Source of the DNA: Halodesulfovibrio sp.
Lineage (GTDB): Bacteria > Desulfobacterota > Desulfovibrionia > Desulfovibrionales > Desulfovibrionaceae
NCBI RefSeq assembly: GCF_015482765.1
Contig: NZ_JADMLB010000051.1
Span: forward strand, 17,183 to 81,182
Length of the DNA stretch: 64,000 nucleotides
Direction of reading: 5' to 3'
Below the pieces are notes generated by a model. The model did no database searches. It was not told the origin of the DNA and saw nothing but the letters and a program-made list of their open reading frames with translations. This document shows positions 62,119 to 64,000 of this stretch, one piece after another; within the stretch, counting starts at the first letter, position 1, and each line of letters starts with the position of its first letter. The position numbers and the translations under genes are program-made.

Positions 62119-62526
62119 AAACTGATTCCCAAATAGCGTACCGGACCCTCAATGAGTTAATTAACAAAACCTTGATGGGCTACTTACTAAGCTAATTAGC
62201 AAATGATGTTACAAAAAATTGATGATTCAAAAAAAGGTCAGAGTATTGCTCAGAAACACTGAGCATACTCTGACCTTTTCTATTGTCGAAATGTAAAGAG
62301 CAAATCCACTCTATCTATTCTTTTTAGTTAACATATTACACAAAATGCTAACATTTTACACACAAATAGGGATACAAAACACACGGAAAAACACCACAGT
62401 CGTTTTTACAATAATACAAATGATAATAGTGTGCTAAACTCTAAAAGTTTATTTTTCCCACTCCACAATGCAGATAACCACCTGAAGAAAAAGAATAACA
62501 CGAAAGTCACATCAGGAAATCATCTT
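62119..62526. other. Spacer with duplicated sequence and a terminator
   Basis: CTGATAAACTGATTCC...AGCGTA (about 62115-62145) resembles CTGATCAACTGATTTCC...AGCGTATT at 61927-61953, so the duplication extends beyond the PAS fragment. A strong hairpin lies at 62232-62279. The rest is AT-rich with no gene. Confidence 0.5.
62232..62282. terminator. Long bidirectional terminator
   Basis: A 20-bp stem (AAAAGGTCAGAGTATTGCTC and its near-perfect complement) with a 5-nt loop and T tracts on both strands. Confidence 0.9.
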
Positions 62527-62916
62527 TCAGTCTTTACTATTCCACTTAAACAACTTCCAACCACCCTGTGAATTCAATCTACCTTTCCCTGCTGCGGCTA
62601 ATGCATTATTTATTTGACGCAGTAACATCGGTGTTGCAAATGTTACTCCGCTTTGTGAATCAGTAATATTCACTCCTTGCTGATTTAATGCAAAGACTCT
62701 GTTTGTAGTATCAACCCAAAAAACGGCATTATCAGCCCTTACTAACACACCATCTGTCAGTACTTCTTCAGACCATGTATCTATTTTATCTTTGTGTGTC
62801 GGCAACAACACAGAATATACAAGTTTACAATAGTTCCCTTCCGGCTCTGCTGTGCCGCAGCCCACTAGTAGAAAACAACAAAGACAACTTAATAGTATGT
62901 ATTTAACACGAAGCAT
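62527..62916 (-). CDS. Small lipoprotein of unknown function
   Basis: A protein of about 129 aa started at MLRVKYILLS (62916; GGAGGGAG upstream). Lipobox LVGC at about 17-20. The mature part (LVYSVLLPTHKDKIDTWSEEVLTDGVLVRADNAVFWVDTTNRVFALNQQGVNIT) contains a run of beta strands. No known domain is recognised. It is a single-gene unit. Confidence 0.65.
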   Translation of the reverse strand: MLRVKYILLSCLCCFLLVGCGTAEPEGNYCKLVYSVLLPTHKDKIDTWSEEVLTDGVLVRADNAVFWVDTTNRVFALNQQGVNITDSQSGVTFATPMLLRQINNALAAAGKGRLNSQGGWKLFKWNSKD

Positions 62917-63143
62917 ACTCCCTCCATCAGTAAAAAATATTCGCAATACCTATCACATCATATGAAGTATGCAAAGCAAGAGATTAGTTATCTCATTAGA
63001 TTTTAACGTTTATTCACGCAGAACATGAATTTTGTAGATTTCTGCAACAATACACTTATTTTTTAAAGCAAAATTCTATTTACGCATCCAGAACAATAGT
63101 TAACATTTATAGTACGCATCCAAGCGTAGACTCGCTTGTTTTT

Positions 63144-63437
63144 ATGGCGTATACCTCGCGTATGGAACAAGTACATCAGCAAAAAGCGGCTAAAATGCCG
63201 CCGTTTACAAAATACACATACTCTCGCGAAGGCATTGATTGCGTTCTCTTTTTCGACGAAAGAAGAAAATGGCGCATCACCATTAACGGCATCACTCCTG
63301 ATGCTAAATTTAAAAAGCCGGAATCTTGTCTGGAAGAACTCGTAGGCAACGAAGTTATGACTGCCTGGGGTGTTGATTCTCAGATTCTTGCTCTCGTTCC
63401 AATCGAACTAGACCTTTGGAAACGACACAAAGCATAA
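63144..63437 (+). CDS. Hypothetical small protein
   Basis: A 97-aa soluble protein (MAYTSRMEQVHQQ...). The core YSREGIDCVLFFDERRKWRITINGITPDAKFKKPESCLEELVGNE looks like a short alpha/beta unit. I recognise no family. The ribosome-binding site is weak; the first in-frame ATG is used. A strong terminator follows 47 bp after the stop, supporting a real transcript. Confidence 0.5.
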   Translation: MAYTSRMEQVHQQKAAKMPPFTKYTYSREGIDCVLFFDERRKWRITINGITPDAKFKKPESCLEELVGNEVMTAWGVDSQILALVPIELDLWKRHKA

Positions 63438-63483
63438 CAAATTTTTCTAACCTCACCGCATCGTGCGGTGTTGTTACGAGCGC

Positions 63484-63522
63484 AAAAGTCCTCGATCACA
63501 TGTGATCGAGGACTTTTTTTGT
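63484..63522 (+). terminator. Rho-independent terminator
   Basis: AAAAGTCCTCGATCACA and its perfect complement, then a run of T. Confidence 0.95.
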
Positions 63523-63553
63523 CTTCGGCGGTTCTTTTGACGCCGAAGGCACT
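63522..63553. repeat. Truncated end of the 221-bp repeat (snap-back)
   Basis: GTCTTCGGCGG and its inverse CGCCGAAGGCAC around a short loop, then the linker to the next full unit. Resembles copy F. Confidence 0.7.
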
Positions 63554-63578
63554 TTTTCTAAGAAAGTTCTTCTATTTT

Positions 63579-63774
63579 TTTGTCTCCGACGGGCAGGGGA
63601 AATGATTCCCCCTGCCCCCCCGTTAGGACTTACGAAAAGAGTTACTGAACATAAACGACTGAACTTCTATGAAGCCAAGCACCTCGGCTAAGACTCCACC
63701 TTTTCTCGTCTATTGCCAGTCGAGAGGGGCTCCCTCTCGCGGAGTGAAGGACAGCGCCCTCCTCGTCGAAGGCA
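63579..63774 (-). repeat. 221-bp family repeat, copy H1 (minus orientation)
   Basis: Full unit in reverse. The following unit starts exactly 221 bp later with the same linker (TTTTCTAAGAAAGTTCTTCT). Confidence 0.95.
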
Positions 63775-63799
63775 CCTTTTCTAAGAAAGTTCTTCTGTT

Positions 63800-63999
63800 T
63801 TTTGTCTCCGACGGGCAGGGGAAATGATTCCCCCTGCACCCCCCGTTAGGACTTACGAAAAGAGTTACTAAACATAAACGACTGAACTTCTATGAAGCCA
63901 AACACTTCGGCTAAGACTCCACCTTTCCTCGCCTATCGCCAGTCGAGAGGGGCTCCCTCTCGCGGGGTGGAGGGGCAGCGCCCCCCTCGCCGAAGGCAA
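63800..63999 (-). repeat. 221-bp family repeat, copy H2 (minus orientation)
   Basis: Second unit of a tandem array that runs to the edge of the window, so more copies may follow. Confidence 0.95.
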
Positions 64000-64000
64000 A

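Overview
The window looks like a chromosomal segment of a marine sulfate-reducing Desulfovibrionaceae bacterium, most likely Halodesulfovibrio or a close relative. This is an inference from the moderate G+C, a Desulfovibrio-type trimeric porin, a DUF438/hemerythrin/PAS protein, a DUF169 protein and a GC-rich dispersed repeat. No rRNA, tRNA or CRISPR array was seen.

Region 1 (1-16 kb) is prophage-like and accessory. The left edge holds a P2-type baseplate module on the minus strand (gpJ, gpW, gpV and an upstream tail protein) headed by a Mor-family activator, with no capsid or terminase genes next to it. A second phage block on the minus strand (7.6-10.1 kb) has a replication-initiator-like protein, a helicase-loader-like protein and an M15 peptidase. 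Between them lie a PH-domain protein, a lipoprotein and an HNH + ATPase pair that looks like a Septu anti-phage system. Small regulators follow: a zinc ribbon, an HTH protein, a double zinc-ribbon protein and a methyltransferase. Two paralogous small proteins about 10 kb apart bracket much of this region.

Region 2 (16.8-24.3 kb) carries envelope genes: a strongly codon-biased porin, a periplasmic MsrB, and a four-gene cluster (COG3014-type lipoprotein, LpoB-like lipoprotein, unknown secreted protein, CsgG/FlgT-like protein). A tandem array of a 221-bp repeat follows.

Region 3 (25.1-57.3 kb) is a complete, compact Ysc-family type III secretion locus. A very large protein resembling the AvrE/DspE effector family and its CesT-type chaperone are transcribed leftward. 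The apparatus runs rightward: a coiled-coil protein, SycD-like chaperone, translocators SctE and SctB, an EspA-like SctA, a chaperone, SctC, SctD, a YscE-like protein, SctF, a YscG-like chaperone, SctI, J, K, L, N, O, P, Q, R, S, T, U, W, a SycN-like chaperone, SctX, SctY and SctV. A good sigma-54 -24/-12 promoter lies ahead of the apparatus operon. The far end carries a sigma-54 enhancer-binding protein with an altered GAFTGA loop, plus an RsbW-like kinase, a STAS antagonist and a membrane SpoIIE-type phosphatase. This suggests partner switching coupled to sigma-54 control of secretion.

Region 4 (57.4-64 kb) has an orphan ABC substrate-binding protein, DUF169 and DUF438-hemerythrin-PAS proteins, a duplicated fragment of the latter's 3' end, a lipoprotein, a small unknown protein and more copies of the 221-bp repeat. 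The repeat occurs at five loci, always beside gene 3' ends.
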